64,000 nucleotides of DNA from Oricola thermophila. Lineage in GTDB: Bacteria; Pseudomonadota; Alphaproteobacteria; Rhizobiales; Rhizobiaceae. The stretch is from assembly GCF_013358405.1 (NCBI RefSeq), contig NZ_CP054836.1, positions 496,001 to 560,000 of the forward strand, written 5' to 3'. The notes below the pieces were generated by a model. That model saw only the letters and a program-made list of their open reading frames with translations, was not told the DNA's origin and did not search any database. The position numbers were made by a program, and so were the translations under genes. Below, in pieces: positions 1 to 8,509 of this stretch. Numbering within the stretch: position 1 is the stretch's first letter; the number at the start of each line of letters is the position of its first letter.

Positions 1-502
1 CGCCGACCCGCTCGTTGTAGGCTTCCAGCGCCGTGCGGGTGGCGCGCGCCTTCATGTAGTCGAAGTCGAGATGGTCGTGGACGAAATCGCAGATCGCCTG
101 GACGCGGCCCCAGCCGGGCTCGACATTTCCGAACAGGTCCCAGGCGATCTGGCTCAGCCGGTCGGTTTCGCAATAGCGGCTACCCATGAGATAACCGATG
201 CATTCGTCAGGAAGCTCGGGGACCGGGATCTCGGCTGCATCCGGAAAGGCGGGATCAAGGGTGCCGGGATCGGAGATCGTGGCATCGGCCCAAAGCGAGA
301 AATCGCCCGCCGGCGCGGTGAAGCGTCGGCAGACATTGCCGAACATGTCGAGATAGGTGTGCGTCGGCACGGCGGGCGTGGAGACCAGCCGTTCAGGCGC
401 AACCAGGTCGCCACGGCGCTCGGGCCTGATTTCCATCAGGCACACCATGGGCGTCGGCTGCTCGCACTGGACCGTCAGTTCGTATCCGAAACGGATCTGC
501 AT
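1..502 (-). CDS. Transglutaminase-like family protein, N-terminal part (cut by window edge)
   Basis: The first 167 residues are visible; the rest lies left of the window. The N-terminus (MQIRFGYEL...) and the following beta-rich stretch match the N-terminal domain of bacterial transglutaminase-like proteins, which have a cysteine-protease fold and often act as peptidases or protein cross-linkers. The segment ending in 'ICDFVHDHLDFDY' is the usual lead-in to the transglutaminase core, whose catalytic Cys lies beyond the visible part. The gene starts 9 bp after the stop of the DUF1488 gene, so it is probably the last gene of a minus-strand operon. No strong ribosome binding site precedes the ATG, which suggests translational coupling. 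The family call is fairly secure; substrate unknown. Confidence 0.8.
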   Translation of the reverse strand, partial: MQIRFGYELTVQCEQPTPMVCLMEIRPERRGDLVAPERLVSTPAVPTHTYLDMFGNVCRRFTAPAGDFSLWADATISDPGTLDPAFPDAAEIPVPELPDECIGYLMGSRYCETDRLSQIAWDLFGNVEPGWGRVQAICDFVHDHLDFDYMKARATRTALEAYNERVG

Positions 503-511
503 GGACGCATT

Positions 512-778
512 CTAGCGGAAATCTTCCGCGGTCAGCACATAGACGGTCTGCCGCCTGTTGGAATAGGCCTCCCGCGCGACGCTGCGGATGGATTCGCGCT
601 TGCCGTCGAAGGAATTCAGGAAAAGGGATTCGTCTCCCGGCATATCGGGGGCCTTTTTCACTATGGCATCGATGTCGATGCGAAACGGCACTGTCGACAT
701 GCCGTCATGCCCGACAAAACGGATCTGCCGGCGTCCGGGATCATAAAAGCGGCTTTCGTTGAGAAAGGTCAGCGTCAT
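512..778 (-). CDS. DUF1488 family protein
   Basis: This 88-residue soluble protein has the features of DUF1488: a start of the type MTLTF.N.SR.YD, then a 'RIRFVGHDG' type strand and a C-terminal aromatic/acidic tail. The function of the family is unknown; members are common in Rhizobiales, usually beside other small genes. Its ATG overlaps the stop of the upstream gene by 4 bp (ATGA), and its own stop is 9 bp before the transglutaminase-like gene, so the three are probably co-translated. Confidence 0.75.
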   Translation of the reverse strand: MTLTFLNESRFYDPGRRQIRFVGHDGMSTVPFRIDIDAIVKKAPDMPGDESLFLNSFDGKRESIRSVAREAYSNRRQTVYVLTAEDFR

Positions 779-1044
779 CGTTCCGTCTCCTGGTCGGTCG
801 AGACCGGCGTCCGGGCCGGTTCCGAAGTGTTTGCCGGACCGATGCCCTGGCGGAAAAACTCAATGCCCCGCTCGTCGAGAACGCGGACCAGATCCGGCTC
901 CGGCGGTATCATGCGCGATGCCGCCATCGCGATGGCGATGCTCTTTGCCGCCGCGAGGCTGACGGCCTCGCAATGAACGCGGTCGACAACGGCAAGCGCG
1001 GCGTCGGGGTGACGGTCGCGGCAGTATTCGATAACGATTCTCAT
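775..1044 (-). CDS. Hypothetical small protein, 89 aa
   Basis: I do not recognise a named family. The start MRIVIEYCRD at 1044 is preferred over an in-frame ATG 78 bp upstream because the longer N-terminus is Arg/Pro-rich low-complexity sequence, and because the shorter form leaves room after the preceding gene. The protein is mostly helical in appearance with an Ala-rich middle ('AVSLAAAKSIAIAMAAS'), has no signal peptide and ends in a Ser/Thr/Glu tail. The 4-bp stop-start overlap with the DUF1488 gene supports it as a real, co-translated gene. Confidence 0.6.
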   Translation of the reverse strand: MRIVIEYCRDRHPDAALAVVDRVHCEAVSLAAAKSIAIAMAASRMIPPEPDLVRVLDERGIEFFRQGIGPANTSEPARTPVSTDQETER

Positions 1045-1090
1045 CCGTTTTTCCCGTTCCGGGCCGTCCCGCCAAAGGGCGGGGGCCGCA

Positions 1091-1231
1091 TCACTTCTTC
1101 TTGCCGGTGAAGCCGCCGGCACCGGAAGTCCTCAACGGTGCCATGGTGTCCGAGGAAGCCGCCTGCTTGGCCGGCTTGTCCTGTTTCGGTTTCCGGATTT
1201 CCTTGTTGCTGCGTTTCTGACCCTTGGCCAT
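1091..1231 (-). CDS. Small basic protein, 46 aa
   Basis: The reading frame encodes a 46-residue Lys/Gln-rich protein beginning MAKGQKRSNKEIRKPKQ and ending GGFTGKKK. Very small proteins with this kind of start are recurrent in Rhizobiales genomes. A good ribosome binding site (AAAGGA) lies 6 nt before the ATG. No function is known; the charge suggests nucleic-acid or ribosome association, but that is inference. It sits between two same-strand genes and is probably part of the same transcript. Confidence 0.7.
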   Translation of the reverse strand: MAKGQKRSNKEIRKPKQDKPAKQAASSDTMAPLRTSGAGGFTGKKK

Positions 1232-1258
1232 GATCGATCCTTTCAGGATGCGTGGTTG

Positions 1259-1546
1259 TCATTGAGTGCGGTTTTCCGGTTCGCTGCCGCGTTTCTCGTC
1301 CAGTACGAGGGCGGCCTCGAGTTCGGCGTGGTCTATCTTCACCATCTGGCGACTGCGGGCTCCCTCGCGCCTGGCGGGCAGGTGGATGAAAGTGGCGACG
1401 CGGTGCCACGCGACCCAGGACCTTCCCTCGACGGCCTGCTCATCCTCGTCAATGTCGTATTCGCCCGCCGGTTGCGGGGAGCCGAGTGCCGCAAGGAAAA
1501 AGGAATGGCGGAAACTTGCGGTGGTGCGGCGGGTGCGAGTTGGCAT
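1259..1546 (-). CDS. Conserved hypothetical protein, 95 aa
   Basis: This is a small cytoplasmic protein of a type seen repeatedly in Rhizobiales. The start (MPTRTRRTTASFRH), the 'QPAGEYDIDEDEQ' turn and the 'WHRVATFIHLP' strand recall conserved hypotheticals with a beta-sheet core. No catalytic motif is visible. It is the first gene of the minus-strand series and is transcribed divergently from plcP; the 244-bp gap between them holds the PHO box. Function unknown. Confidence 0.65.
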   Translation of the reverse strand: MPTRTRRTTASFRHSFFLAALGSPQPAGEYDIDEDEQAVEGRSWVAWHRVATFIHLPARREGARSRQMVKIDHAELEAALVLDEKRGSEPENRTQ

Positions 1547-1750
1547 CTTATTGTCCCAAGCGGCGGAAGGGCCGTTCCGCGAAAACAGGCCTGCCGTCCG
1601 CCCTGTCGGCGCAGGAGGCGCGTGGCCCTGCCGTTGCCCGGAAGGTTGCGATCACGCGGTGTGTATCCCGGAAACACAGTCGCGCTTCGATTGTGGCCAA
1701 TTCGCGTCCGGCCCTTCCGAATTGTGCTGCGAAACGCCGCCGGCGGCATG

Positions 1751-1768
1751 CCGTCACACGGCTGTCAC
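1751..1768 (+). promoter_or_regulatory. PHO box (PhoB operator) of the plcP-btaAB operon
   Basis: CCGTCAC and CTGTCAC are separated by 4 bp (11-bp period), which is the arrangement of the PhoB box (CTGTCAT-N4-CTGTCAT type). A degenerate third unit (CTCTGGT) follows at the right phase at 1773-1779. The box ends 22 bp before the assigned plcP ATG, so the transcript may be nearly leaderless or start at the second ATG (1797). Genes downstream are those known to be PhoB-controlled in Sinorhizobium. Confidence 0.75.
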
Positions 1769-1790
1769 GCGACTCTGGTTTTGGGCTGTC

Positions 1791-2645
1791 ATGCAGATGC
1801 GCGACGACAGGCCGGGCGAGGAAAAGAAGTTCCGAACGCTCTTTCTCTCCGACATCCACCTCGGAACGCGGGGATGCCGCGCCGACATGCTGCTGGATTT
1901 CCTGCGCGAGCACGACGCCGAGAAGATCTATCTCGTCGGCGACATCTTCGACGGCTGGCGGCTGAAGCGCGGCTGGTACTGGCCGCAGGTGCACAACGAC
2001 GTGGTGCAGAAGCTGCTGCGCAAGGGCCGCAAGGGGGCCGAGATCGTCTACGTGCCCGGCAACCACGACGAGGTGATGCGGCAGTTTCCCGGCACGCATT
2101 TCGGCGGCATCGAGGTGAAGAACCGCGACATCCACGAGACAGCCGACGGCAGGAAGCTGCTGGTCATCCACGGCGACCAGTTCGACATGGTGGTGGTCAA
2201 CGCCAAGTGGCTCGCCCATGTCGGCGACGTGGCCTACACGATCGCGCTGGCGGTGAACTTCTGGTTCAACCGGCTGCGCCGGCTGTGGGGCGGGCAGTAC
2301 TGGTCGCTGTCCAGATGGGCGAAGCTGCGCGTCAAGCAGGCGGTCAATTTCATCGGCGCCTATGAAACCATCCTCGTCTCCGAGGCGGCCAAGGCCGGCG
2401 TCGACGGCGTGGTCTGCGGCCACATCCATCATGCTGCGCTCACCGAGATGAACGGCATCACCTACGTCAACACCGGCGACTGGGTGGAAAGCTGCACGGC
2501 CATCGTCGAGGAGCACGACGGCACGCTGCGGCTGATCGACTGGTCGGCGATCATGCGCGAGCGCAACCGCGGCAGGCTGCCGGCGGTGATGCCGCAGGCG
2601 AACGGGCGCAAGGCAAAACGGCAACGACAGAAGACGGCGGCCTGA
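1791..2645 (+). CDS. plcP: PlcP-type phospholipase C (calcineurin-like metallophosphoesterase)
   Basis: 284 residues carrying all metallophosphoesterase metal-binding motifs: D-x-H at 21-23, GD at 50-51 (GDIFDGW), GNHD at 90-93, HGD at 128-130 and GHIHH at 210-214. The family is related to LpxH and is often labelled UDP-2,3-diacylglucosamine diphosphatase. Because it is followed 26 bp downstream by btaA and btaB and preceded by a PHO box, the better call is PlcP, the phosphate-starvation phospholipase C of Sinorhizobium and marine bacteria, which cleaves phosphatidylcholine and similar lipids to diacylglycerol, the substrate of BtaA. The ATG at 1791 (MQMRDD) is chosen; ATG 1797 is possible. 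A basic tail ends the protein. PlcP versus LpxH specificity rests on context. Confidence 0.8.
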   Translation: MQMRDDRPGEEKKFRTLFLSDIHLGTRGCRADMLLDFLREHDAEKIYLVGDIFDGWRLKRGWYWPQVHNDVVQKLLRKGRKGAEIVYVPGNHDEVMRQFPGTHFGGIEVKNRDIHETADGRKLLVIHGDQFDMVVVNAKWLAHVGDVAYTIALAVNFWFNRLRRLWGGQYWSLSRWAKLRVKQAVNFIGAYETILVSEAAKAGVDGVVCGHIHHAALTEMNGITYVNTGDWVESCTAIVEEHDGTLRLIDWSAIMRERNRGRLPAVMPQANGRKAKRQRQKTAA

Positions 2646-2671
2646 CCGCCCGAACGGAAAGCGGCACAGAC

Positions 2672-3895
2672 ATGAGCGATGCCATCACGGTCAGGGAACA
2701 GCTTGGCGCTGCGGTTCACCGGAATTCCGCCCTGTCGAAGACCGGCCTGCTGGAGCGGATATTCTCGAAGGCATTCAACGGGCTGGTCTATCCCCAGATA
2801 TGGGAGGACCCGGAAGTGGACATGGCGGCGCTGGAAATCGAGCCGCACCACAGGCTCGTCTGCATCGCTTCCGGCGGCTGCAACATGATGAGCTACCTGA
2901 CGGCTGGGCCGGACTCCGTCACCGCGGTCGACCTGTCCCCGGCCCACGTGGCGCTGAACCGCATGAAGCTGGCCGCGGCGCGTCATCTGCCGGACCACGA
3001 GAGCTTCTTCGCCATGTTCGGGCGGGCCAACGTGCGCGGCAATGCCGACCTGTTCGACCGGCTGGTGGCGCCGCATTGCGACGCGGCGACGCTTTCCTAC
3101 TGGAACGGGCGGCGCGGCATCGGCGGGCGGCGCATAGAGATGTTCGAGGACGGCTTCTACCGGCACGGAATGCTCGGCCGCTTCATCGGTTCGGCGCATC
3201 TGCTGGCCGGGCTGTTCGGTGTCGACCTGAAGAGCTTTCTTGCCTGCCGGACGCCCGAGGAGCAGGCGACGTGGTTCGAAGCCAATCTCGCGCCGGTGTT
3301 CGAAAAGCGGCTGGTCAGGTGGATCGCCGGCAACAAGGCGTCGCTGATCGGGCTCGGCATCCCGCCGCAGCAATATGACGCGCTGGCCGGCGCGGCGGAC
3401 GGCGACATGCTGGCGGTGCTGCGCGAGCGCACGCGGGCGCTGTTCTGCGACTTCCCGCTGTCGGAGAACTGGTTCGCCTGGCAGGCGGTCGCCCGCGGCT
3501 ACGGCGAGAACGGGCCGGTGCCGCCCTATCTGCGCGAGGAGAATTTCGACGCGCTGAAGGAAAACGCGGTGCGCGCGACGGTGCACAACCGCTCGCTGAC
3601 CGACCTGCTCGGCGAATTGCCGGCGGGATCGCGTCACGGCTACGTTCTGCTGGATGCGCAGGACTGGATGACGGACCGGCAACTGAACGAGCTGTGGTCG
3701 CAGATCACGCGGACGGCCGCGCCGGGCGCGCGCGTCATCTTCCGCACCGCGGGCATCGGGACCATCCTGCCGGGCCACGTCGACCGGGCGATCCTGGATC
3801 GCTGGACCTACCACGCGGAACGGTCGAGGGCGTGGACGCGGGCCGACCGTTCGGCCATCTACGGCGGCTTCCACCTCTACACGCTGGACGGGTAG
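2672..3895 (+). CDS. btaA: S-adenosylmethionine:diacylglycerol 3-amino-3-carboxypropyltransferase BtaA
   Basis: This 407-residue protein is of the DUF3419/BtaA family, which moves the 3-amino-3-carboxypropyl group of S-adenosylmethionine to diacylglycerol, giving diacylglyceryl-homoserine, the first step of betaine lipid synthesis. The SAM-binding glycine motif is visible at about 68-74 (IASGGCN), followed by an acidic strand end (VTAVDLSPAH). A C-terminal methyltransferase-like half ends near residue 400. It is followed 3 bp later by the N-methyltransferase gene and preceded by plcP, forming a complete membrane-lipid replacement operon. Length matches the family. Confidence 0.9.
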   Translation: MSDAITVREQLGAAVHRNSALSKTGLLERIFSKAFNGLVYPQIWEDPEVDMAALEIEPHHRLVCIASGGCNMMSYLTAGPDSVTAVDLSPAHVALNRMKLAAARHLPDHESFFAMFGRANVRGNADLFDRLVAPHCDAATLSYWNGRRGIGGRRIEMFEDGFYRHGMLGRFIGSAHLLAGLFGVDLKSFLACRTPEEQATWFEANLAPVFEKRLVRWIAGNKASLIGLGIPPQQYDALAGAADGDMLAVLRERTRALFCDFPLSENWFAWQAVARGYGENGPVPPYLREENFDALKENAVRATVHNRSLTDLLGELPAGSRHGYVLLDAQDWMTDRQLNELWSQITRTAAPGARVIFRTAGIGTILPGHVDRAILDRWTYHAERSRAWTRADRSAIYGGFHLYTLDG

Positions 3896-3898
3896 CGC

Positions 3899-4564
3899 AT
3901 GGCGCGGGTGACGGAGCAGGACAGCGAGGCCCACGGCAGGCTGATGGACGCGATCTACCGCAACCAGCGCCATGTCTACGACCTGACCCGGAAATACTAC
4001 CTGCTCGGGCGCGACCGGCTGATCGCGGACCTCGCGGCGGGCGAGGGGACGACGATACTGGAGGCGGCCTGCGGCACCGGGCGCAACCTGATCGTCGCGG
4101 CGAGACGCTATCCGAAGTCGAGCCTCTACGGCTTTGACATTTCATCGGAAATGCTGAAGCAGGCGAGCCGTAATATTGACAGGGCCGGGCTTTCGGACCG
4201 CATCGTGCTGGCGCAGGCCGACGCCACCGGTTTCGACCCGCAGGCGCTGTTCGGCGTTGCCTCGTTCGACAGGATATTTCTTTCCTATGCCGTTTCGATG
4301 ATCCCGCCATGGCGGGCGGCGATTGCCGAGGCGGCGCGGCACCTGGCCGATGACGGCGCGCTGCATGTCGTCGATTTCGGCCAGCAGGAGCGGCTGCCGG
4401 GCTGGTTCCGTGCGGGGCTGCAGGGATGGCTGGCGAAGTTCCACGTCGAGCCGCGCAAGGAGCTGGAGCGGGGCATGGCAGAAGCCGCGCAGGACGCCGG
4501 GGCGACGCTTCGCTTCGAGAGCCTGTGTCGCGACTATGCGCGCTACGGGGTGATTCGGCGCTGA
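3899..4564 (+). CDS. btaB: Diacylglyceryl-homoserine N-methyltransferase BtaB
   Basis: This 221-residue class I SAM-dependent methyltransferase carries motif I at about 58-66 (EAACGTGRN). BtaB methylates the amino group of diacylglyceryl-homoserine three times to give DGTS, the phosphorus-free betaine lipid. The N-terminal segment with 'YDLTRKYYLLGRDRLI' resembles known BtaB proteins. It begins 3 bp after the btaA stop without a strong ribosome binding site, consistent with coupling. Regulation probably follows the PHO box upstream of plcP. Confidence 0.9.
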   Translation: MARVTEQDSEAHGRLMDAIYRNQRHVYDLTRKYYLLGRDRLIADLAAGEGTTILEAACGTGRNLIVAARRYPKSSLYGFDISSEMLKQASRNIDRAGLSDRIVLAQADATGFDPQALFGVASFDRIFLSYAVSMIPPWRAAIAEAARHLADDGALHVVDFGQQERLPGWFRAGLQGWLAKFHVEPRKELERGMAEAAQDAGATLRFESLCRDYARYGVIRR

Positions 4565-4628
4565 GGCCGTTGCACCGCGCGGTGCCGATGCATTATCAGG
4601 GCGTCATTCCAAGCGAGGAGCCCGAACC

Positions 4629-5297
4629 ATGCCGAAAATCACCCTGACAGCATCCGACGGCCACACGCTCGGCGCATACCGTGCCGACCCGGCGGGAAGC
4701 CCGCGCGGGGGCGTCGTCGTCATCCAGGAAATATTCGGCGTGAATTCGCATATTCGGTCGATCTGCGACCGGCTGGCCGCGGATGGCTACGCCGCGATCG
4801 CGCCGGCGCTGTTCGACCGCACGGAGCGGGATTTCGAATCCGGCTACTCGCCGGAGGAAGTCGAGCGGGCGCGGGGCTTCATCGCCGATCCCGATTTCGA
4901 CGCCTTCCTGCGCGACACGGACGCGGCGCGCGCGGCGCTGGCGGATGCCGGAAAGGTCGGCATCGTCGGCTTCTGCCTCGGCGGGTCCGTCGCCTTCGCG
5001 GCGGCAACGCGGCTGGAGGGATTTTCTGCGGCGGTCGGTTTCTATGGCGGGCGGATCGCCGGCATGGCGGACGAGAAGCCGCGTATTCCGACGCAGCTTC
5101 ACTACGGCGCCGAGGATCCAAGCATCCCGACGAGCAATGTCGAGACCGTGAAGGCGAAGCGACCGGATGTCGAGATCTTCGTCTACGAGGGGGCCGGACA
5201 CGGTTTCAACTGCGACGCGCGGCCGAGCTATCACCCGGAGGCGGCGAAGCTCGCCTGGGGGCGGACAATGGACTTTCTTGCGGCGCATGTCGGCTGA
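4629..5297 (+). CDS. Dienelactone hydrolase family protein
   Basis: 222 residues with the alpha/beta-hydrolase features of carboxymethylenebutenolidases: Glu34 in QEIFG, nucleophile Cys116 in GFCLGG, Asp163 in GAEDPSIP and His191 in GAGHGF. The family hydrolyses dienelactones in chlorocatechol breakdown, but most chromosomal copies outside catabolic operons have unknown substrates. It has its own ribosome binding site (GAGGAG) and lies 64 bp after btaB, so it may be co-transcribed or separate. A strong terminator follows. No catechol-pathway gene is nearby, so the physiological role is unassigned. Confidence 0.85.
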   Translation: MPKITLTASDGHTLGAYRADPAGSPRGGVVVIQEIFGVNSHIRSICDRLAADGYAAIAPALFDRTERDFESGYSPEEVERARGFIADPDFDAFLRDTDAARAALADAGKVGIVGFCLGGSVAFAAATRLEGFSAAVGFYGGRIAGMADEKPRIPTQLHYGAEDPSIPTSNVETVKAKRPDVEIFVYEGAGHGFNCDARPSYHPEAAKLAWGRTMDFLAAHVG

Positions 5298-5321
5298 CGG
5301 ATGCATCGCAAGCCGGACCGG

Positions 5322-5360
5322 AAAGGGCCGGGGCGGCAGCCGCCCCGGCCCTTTCTTTGC
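5322..5360. terminator. Bidirectional intrinsic terminator
   Basis: A perfect 15-bp GC-rich stem (5322-5336 with 5340-5354) with a 3-nt loop lies between the convergent hydrolase and ABC permease genes. T-rich sequence follows on the plus strand and the stem begins with AAA, so it can end transcription from both sides. Confidence 0.85.
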
Positions 5361-5387
5361 CCCGAAGGGCAGGGTTTCGAATAACCG

Positions 5388-6341
5388 TCAGGCCCGGACC
5401 TCCTGGCGCTGGAAGAACACGTAGGCGCCGGTGAACAGCAGCACCATCGCGGCAACCAGGCCCGAGATCTGCGGCCAGACGATCAGGATCGATTGCAACG
5501 TCGGCAGCGGCGCGCCGACCAGTGCGCCCTGCAACTGGCCGAGGAACACCGGCCCGACCGAGCGCGATGCCGGGTCGAGAAGCATCCGCGCGATCTCGCC
5601 GTAGAGCGTCGCGGGCGACACCCGGGAAACGGCAAGCTGGGTCTCGAAGGCATTGACCACGCTGACCGGATCGAAGGGATCGGCCGGCGAGATCGCCGCG
5701 GCGATGAAGGGCGCGATCATCGACCAGAACATCGAGAGGACCAGCCACACCGACAGGGCCGCGAGCGCCGAGGTGGCGGGCGTCCGGATGACCGTCGAGA
5801 AGGCCAGCGACAGGGCCAGCCAGACACCGGAATAGATCAGCGTCGCCGCCAGATAGGCAAGGCTGCGCGCCAAGTCGCCGCCGGATGGCGGAAGGCCGAG
5901 CAGCAGGATGCCGAGCCCGGTCATCAGCAGCCACAGCGTCAGCAGGGCGATGCCGATGACCAGCATGCCGCCGAGAAACTTCCCGAACAGCACCGCGTCC
6001 CGGTAGATCGGCTGGGCGAGGATGCGACTCATGGTGCGCCGCGAGAACTCGCCGTTGACGCTGTCGAAGCCAAGCGCGATCGCGACCAGCGGCAACAGGA
6101 AGCCCATGAAGGAGGCGAATGACGGCAGCGGCTCGCGCGCCACCGTGAACAGCTTCAGGAACAGATAGGGGTCTTCCGACGTCGTCGCCCTGATCTGCTC
6201 GATCGCCGCGTAGACCGCGCCGGCGGCGGTGAGAAGGACCAGCAGCATGATGAGATGCATGCGGGCGCTGGTCATGTGATCGGCCGCCTCCTTGAGGGCG
6301 ATGGCGGTCACGCCCTTGAGCGGTGAACCTTCACGCTTCAT
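5388..6341 (-). CDS. ABC-2 type transporter permease
   Basis: 317 residues with about six hydrophobic spans, starting with one at roughly 28-48 followed by a short periplasmic loop. The conserved '[20 protein letters not shown]' type cytoplasmic stretch is the signature of ABC-2 exporters whose permease moves and anchors the ATPase. It is the last gene of a four-gene minus-strand unit; its ATG overlaps the ATPase gene by 11 bp and has a GGGAGG ribosome binding site. The substrate is unknown; the partner NEW3 protein suggests something at or beyond the membrane surface. Confidence 0.85.
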   Translation of the reverse strand: MKREGSPLKGVTAIALKEAADHMTSARMHLIMLLVLLTAAGAVYAAIEQIRATTSEDPYLFLKLFTVAREPLPSFASFMGFLLPLVAIALGFDSVNGEFSRRTMSRILAQPIYRDAVLFGKFLGGMLVIGIALLTLWLLMTGLGILLLGLPPSGGDLARSLAYLAATLIYSGVWLALSLAFSTVIRTPATSALAALSVWLVLSMFWSMIAPFIAAAISPADPFDPVSVVNAFETQLAVSRVSPATLYGEIARMLLDPASRSVGPVFLGQLQGALVGAPLPTLQSILIVWPQISGLVAAMVLLFTGAYVFFQRQEVRA

Positions 6342-7269
6342 TTGCAGCCTCCCTGAAGAACAGATTGTAGGCTTCGCCGAGCGAGAGGCGGCGGGCCGCC
6401 AAGTTCCTCAGCGCGCCGCCGGCCTCGACGATCCGGCGCGCCAGCTCGTCGCGGACATCGCGCGAGGCGGTGATCGCCCACTGGCCATCCCCGGTCTGCG
6501 CCACGCCGCTGACGCCGTCCAGTTCGCCGGCGATACCGGCGACGTCGGCTCCCTCGGCGCCAAGCTCGACATGGAAGGCGCCGTCGGCGACGCGGTCGGC
6601 GAGTTCCGCCACCGTTCCGACGAAACCGATGCGTCCCTTGTTGAACAGGGCCACCCGGCTGCAGATCGACTGCACGACGTCGAGCATGTGCGAGGAGATC
6701 AGCACCGTCATCCCGTCATGGGAGAAGGTGCGGATCAGCTCGAGGAGCTCTTCCGTAGATTGCGGGTCGAGACCGGAGGTCGGCTCGTCGAGGATGGCGA
6801 CGCGGCTGTCGCGCATCAGGAGCTCGGCAAGGCCGAGACGCTGGCGCATGCCGCGCGAATAGGTGGCGACCCGGCGGTCGCCAACCCCGTCGAGACGGAC
6901 GCGGGCGAGCGCCGCGTCAATCTTGCTGTCGGCCTCGGCGGGCGACAGTCCGCCGAGGCGTGCCGTGTAGCGCAGGTTCTCGCGCCCGGTCAGGTTGTCG
7001 TAGAACCCGACCGCGTCGGGCAGGTAACCGACCTCGCGTTTGACGGCGAGGGGATCGCGCACCGGATCCTTGCCGAGTACGCGGACGGTCCCGCCCGAGG
7101 CTTCCGTGAGGCCAAGCAGCATCAGGATCGTCGTCGTCTTGCCGGCGCCGTTCGGGCCGAGCAGGCCCAGAACCTCGCCTTCCTCGACCGTGAGGTCGAT
7201 GCCATCGACGACGGCGGTGCCGTTGTAGCGCTTGGTCAGCCCCGTTGCTTCGATCACGTGCCCGGTCAT
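6331..7269 (-). CDS. ABC transporter ATP-binding protein
   Basis: 312 residues of a CcmA/NatA-type ATPase: Walker [10 protein letters not shown] at 38-46, Q-loop region, signature YSRGMRQRL, Walker B VAILDEP with the following SGLDP and an H-loop at ISSH. The C-terminal 80 residues form the extra domain common in ABC-2 drug/polysaccharide exporters. It overlaps both neighbours (4 bp with the NEW3 gene, 11 bp with the permease), which indicates tight co-translation and a stoichiometric complex. Confidence 0.9.
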   Translation of the reverse strand: MTGHVIEATGLTKRYNGTAVVDGIDLTVEEGEVLGLLGPNGAGKTTTILMLLGLTEASGGTVRVLGKDPVRDPLAVKREVGYLPDAVGFYDNLTGRENLRYTARLGGLSPAEADSKIDAALARVRLDGVGDRRVATYSRGMRQRLGLAELLMRDSRVAILDEPTSGLDPQSTEELLELIRTFSHDGMTVLISSHMLDVVQSICSRVALFNKGRIGFVGTVAELADRVADGAFHVELGAEGADVAGIAGELDGVSGVAQTGDGQWAITASRDVRDELARRIVEAGGALRNLAARRLSLGEAYNLFFREAANEA

Positions 7270-8456
7270 CGACGTCCGTACCTCATGACGGCGAAGGCGA
7301 GAACGATGACGGCGGCGCCGATGACACCGATGCCCGCGAGGCCGAACATGGTCGAGGTCTCGACCGTGGTGCGGAACCGGACGCTCTCGGACGTGCCGTC
7401 GGCCTGGGTGCGCAGCGTGACCATGTAGTCGCCGGCAATGGCCTTCTCGGTCGGCTTGATCGTCACGTTGACGTCACGGCTGTCGCCGGGCGCAAGCTCG
7501 GGCATCTCCTCGGGATCGAAGGTCACGGTCCAGCCGCTCGGCGCGGTGGAATTGAAGCGGACCGACTGGGCCGGCGCGCTGCCGGTGTTCTCAATGGTGA
7601 AGGCGAAGGAGGATTCCTTGCCGGCAACGGCCGTGCCGGACAGCCTGTCCTGCGGACCGCGGAAGTTCAGTTCGGGCGAGCCGGTGACCTCAAGCGCCAG
7701 GTCGGTCGATGCCTCCACGTCGCCGGCCACGGTGGTCACGCGGATCGGGTATTCGCCGGCCTCGACGGAGTTGTCGAGCTTGACCTCCAGCGTCACGTTC
7801 TCCGTTTCGCCGGCCTTGACCGGAATGCCGGTGATCTCCTCCGAGCCGTAACCCCGCTTGAACGTCGTGCGGAAGCCCGGCGGCACGTCGGCGGCGAGAT
7901 TGAACAGCGCGTCTTCGCCGCCTTCATTCGTCAGCTTCATCTTGTACTGGAAGGTGGACTTCACGCTACCGCGGATTGCCGGCAGTTCCGGCTCCAGCGT
8001 CGCCCCGCTTTCCGCGTCCTCCGAGATGGTCAGGCTGATCGGCAGGCCGGCAGTGCCGTCACCATATTCGGCGACCAGCTCGAGGTCGTAGGTGTCCGGC
8101 GCGGAGCCGGCGGGCGGGGTCAGCTCGAGCGTCATGCTGCCGGTTTCGCCGGGCGCGACCATGGCGGCGGTTGCCTCGCGGCCGCCGCTGCGGATGGACC
8201 ATTCCCAGCCCTCCGGGATCCCCGACAGCTCAAGCCGGGCGCGCTGCGGCGCCTCGGTGTAGTTCAGGATGTCCAGCGGAAGGGTGATCGTCTTGCCGGC
8301 ACCGGCGGTGAATTCCGGGGTCGGCGTGGTGAGCCAGAAGCCGTGCGGGCGCGGGGCGCCGTCGGCGGCGGTATCGGATTGCGCATGAGCAGGCGCGTTT
8401 GCAAGCAGGGTGCATGCGACAAGCGCACCCATAAACAAGCGGGTGTTTGCGTTCAT
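7266..8456 (-). CDS. NEW3-domain secreted and membrane-anchored protein
   Basis: 396 residues with a Sec signal peptide (cleavage likely after about residue 25, 'PAHAQS'), a series of three or so Ig-like beta-sandwich repeats of NEW3 type ('[28 protein letters not shown]' class motif, shortened here), and a single C-terminal membrane helix (about 367-390) followed by RYGRR. The bulk is therefore periplasmic and tethered. NEW3 proteins often accompany ABC-2 permease/ATPase pairs; how they act in transport is not established. The start has a strong ribosome binding site (GAGGAAAAA). Confidence 0.8.
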   Translation of the reverse strand: MNANTRLFMGALVACTLLANAPAHAQSDTAADGAPRPHGFWLTTPTPEFTAGAGKTITLPLDILNYTEAPQRARLELSGIPEGWEWSIRSGGREATAAMVAPGETGSMTLELTPPAGSAPDTYDLELVAEYGDGTAGLPISLTISEDAESGATLEPELPAIRGSVKSTFQYKMKLTNEGGEDALFNLAADVPPGFRTTFKRGYGSEEITGIPVKAGETENVTLEVKLDNSVEAGEYPIRVTTVAGDVEASTDLALEVTGSPELNFRGPQDRLSGTAVAGKESSFAFTIENTGSAPAQSVRFNSTAPSGWTVTFDPEEMPELAPGDSRDVNVTIKPTEKAIAGDYMVTLRTQADGTSESVRFRTTVETSTMFGLAGIGVIGAAVIVLAFAVMRYGRR

Positions 8457-8509
8457 TTTTTCCTCGTTTCATGACTAGCCGGCGCGGACACGCCGCGCGC
8501 TATGGACAA

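Noticed and set aside
1791..2645. Annotation as LpxH-type UDP-2,3-diacylglucosamine diphosphatase
   Set aside because: Alphaproteobacteria normally use LpxI; PHO box and btaAB linkage favour PlcP. Kept as an alternative only.
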